Of a stretch of 64,000 bases of DNA, positions 63,814 through 64,000 are shown in pieces. The stretch is from Thermincola carboxydiphila (GTDB lineage: Bacteria; Bacillota; Thermincolia; Thermincolales; UBA2595), in NCBI GenBank assembly GCA_016841725.1, contig JAENYP010000008.1:62001-126000 (forward strand), in the 5' to 3' direction. The stretch's first letter is position 1. Every line of letters begins with the position of its first letter. A program made the position numbers and the translations under genes. The notes below the pieces were generated by a model, which saw only the letters and a list, made by a program, of their open reading frames with translations, had not been told where the DNA came from and made no database searches.

Positions 63814-64000
63814 TTAACCTCCTCCGACGGGAGGAAAAATCGATATCTCATCTGTGTCACGCAGTACATATGTCAATGGTTCAAACAAACCGTTAACAAG
63901 TATGATTTTAGCCACATCGATAGATATACCGATGTAGTTTAAAAACTCTTCCAGATTCATTTCCTGGTTCAATATATGTTCAAAATCGTTTTTCCCGAAG
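63814..64000 (-). CDS. MoaD/ThiS-family sulfur carrier, 5' part outside window
   Basis: The last 61 codons of a small ubiquitin-like sulfur carrier are visible. The C-terminus IFPPVGGG, ending in the Gly-Gly that is adenylated and thiocarboxylated, is typical of MoaD (molybdopterin) or similar carriers; ILVNGLFEPLTYVLRDTDEI is the matching beta-grasp core. The gene runs off the right edge. Whether it serves molybdopterin, tungstopterin or another pathway cannot be told here. Confidence 0.88.
   Translation of the reverse strand, partial: FGKNDFEHILNQEMNLEEFLNYIGISIDVAKIILVNGLFEPLTYVLRDTDEISIFPPVGGG

Overview
The window is a chromosomal stretch from an endospore-forming, probably anaerobic Firmicute of the Clostridia, most like Peptococcaceae and relatives (Desulfotomaculum, Pelotomaculum or Thermincola type). 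The evidence is the gerA-type germination genes, spo0B, spoIVFA and spoIVFB, the Firmicute order mreBCD-min-spoIVF-rplU-prp-rpmA-obg, the L27 N-terminal extension with its Prp protease, a T-box leader on valS, Rex with flavin/iron-sulfur NADH-oxidising subunits, and FixC/FixX. MinE and both Lon and LonB are present. Nearly all genes lie on the minus strand, so the text below runs opposite to transcription. Many starts are TTG or GTG and were set by Shine-Dalgarno spacing.

Layout. 1-6.6 kb: partial S1-domain gene, rsfS, yqeK, a small RRM protein, nadD, proA, proB, yhbY and obgE. 6.6-14.3 kb: spo0B, a gerA-type operon (gerAA, gerAB, gerAC, a small membrane gene, and a second gerAB interrupted by an in-frame TGA), then fixX and fixC. 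14.4-15.5 kb: rplU-prp-rpmA with promoter, L21-type leader and terminator. 15.7-17.5 kb: an island of lipoprotein, alpha/beta hydrolase and four-TM protein genes with a palindromic repeat. 17.5-32.9 kb: rng, two radical-SAM-linked genes, spoIVFB, spoIVFA, rodA, minE, minD, minC, mrdA, mreD, mreC, mreB, radC and maf. 33-37.6 kb: NuoE/NuoF/HndB-type redox genes, rex and a SPOR protein. 37.8-41.6 kb: a 1246-residue secreted beta-propeller-like protein with an attenuator-like leader. 42-46.3 kb: folC and valS with T-box. 46.5-50.5 kb: a chemoreceptor, two membrane proteins and three palindromic elements. 50.5-60.1 kb: engB, lon, lonB, a membrane gene, clpX, clpP, tig and tRNA-Gly. 60.1-64 kb: a GT-C glycosyltransferase, a large membrane protein with a phosphatase-like ectodomain, and a partial MoaD/ThiS-like gene.

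The genes cover cell shape and division site choice (mre, mrdA, rodA, min), spore formation and germination (spo0B, spoIVF, ger), ribosome assembly and RNA turnover (rsfS, obgE, yhbY, engB, rng, rplU, rpmA, prp), protein quality control (tig, clpPX, lon, lonB), and NADH-linked electron transfer under possible Rex control.

The most unusual signal is two families of dispersed, structured palindromes in intergenic DNA. Family 1 has three copies (37686-37749, 50139-50253, 50317-50493). They share an outer stem, a GGAA internal loop, a second stem with compensatory changes, a conserved GTAGC, and an apex that is empty in one copy and carries nested or branched hairpins in the others. Family 2 has two copies (16165-16272, 49911-50084), again one short and one with an expanded apex. 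No encoded mobilising protein is visible in the window. All functional calls rest on reading the sequence and on family knowledge; no database search was run.
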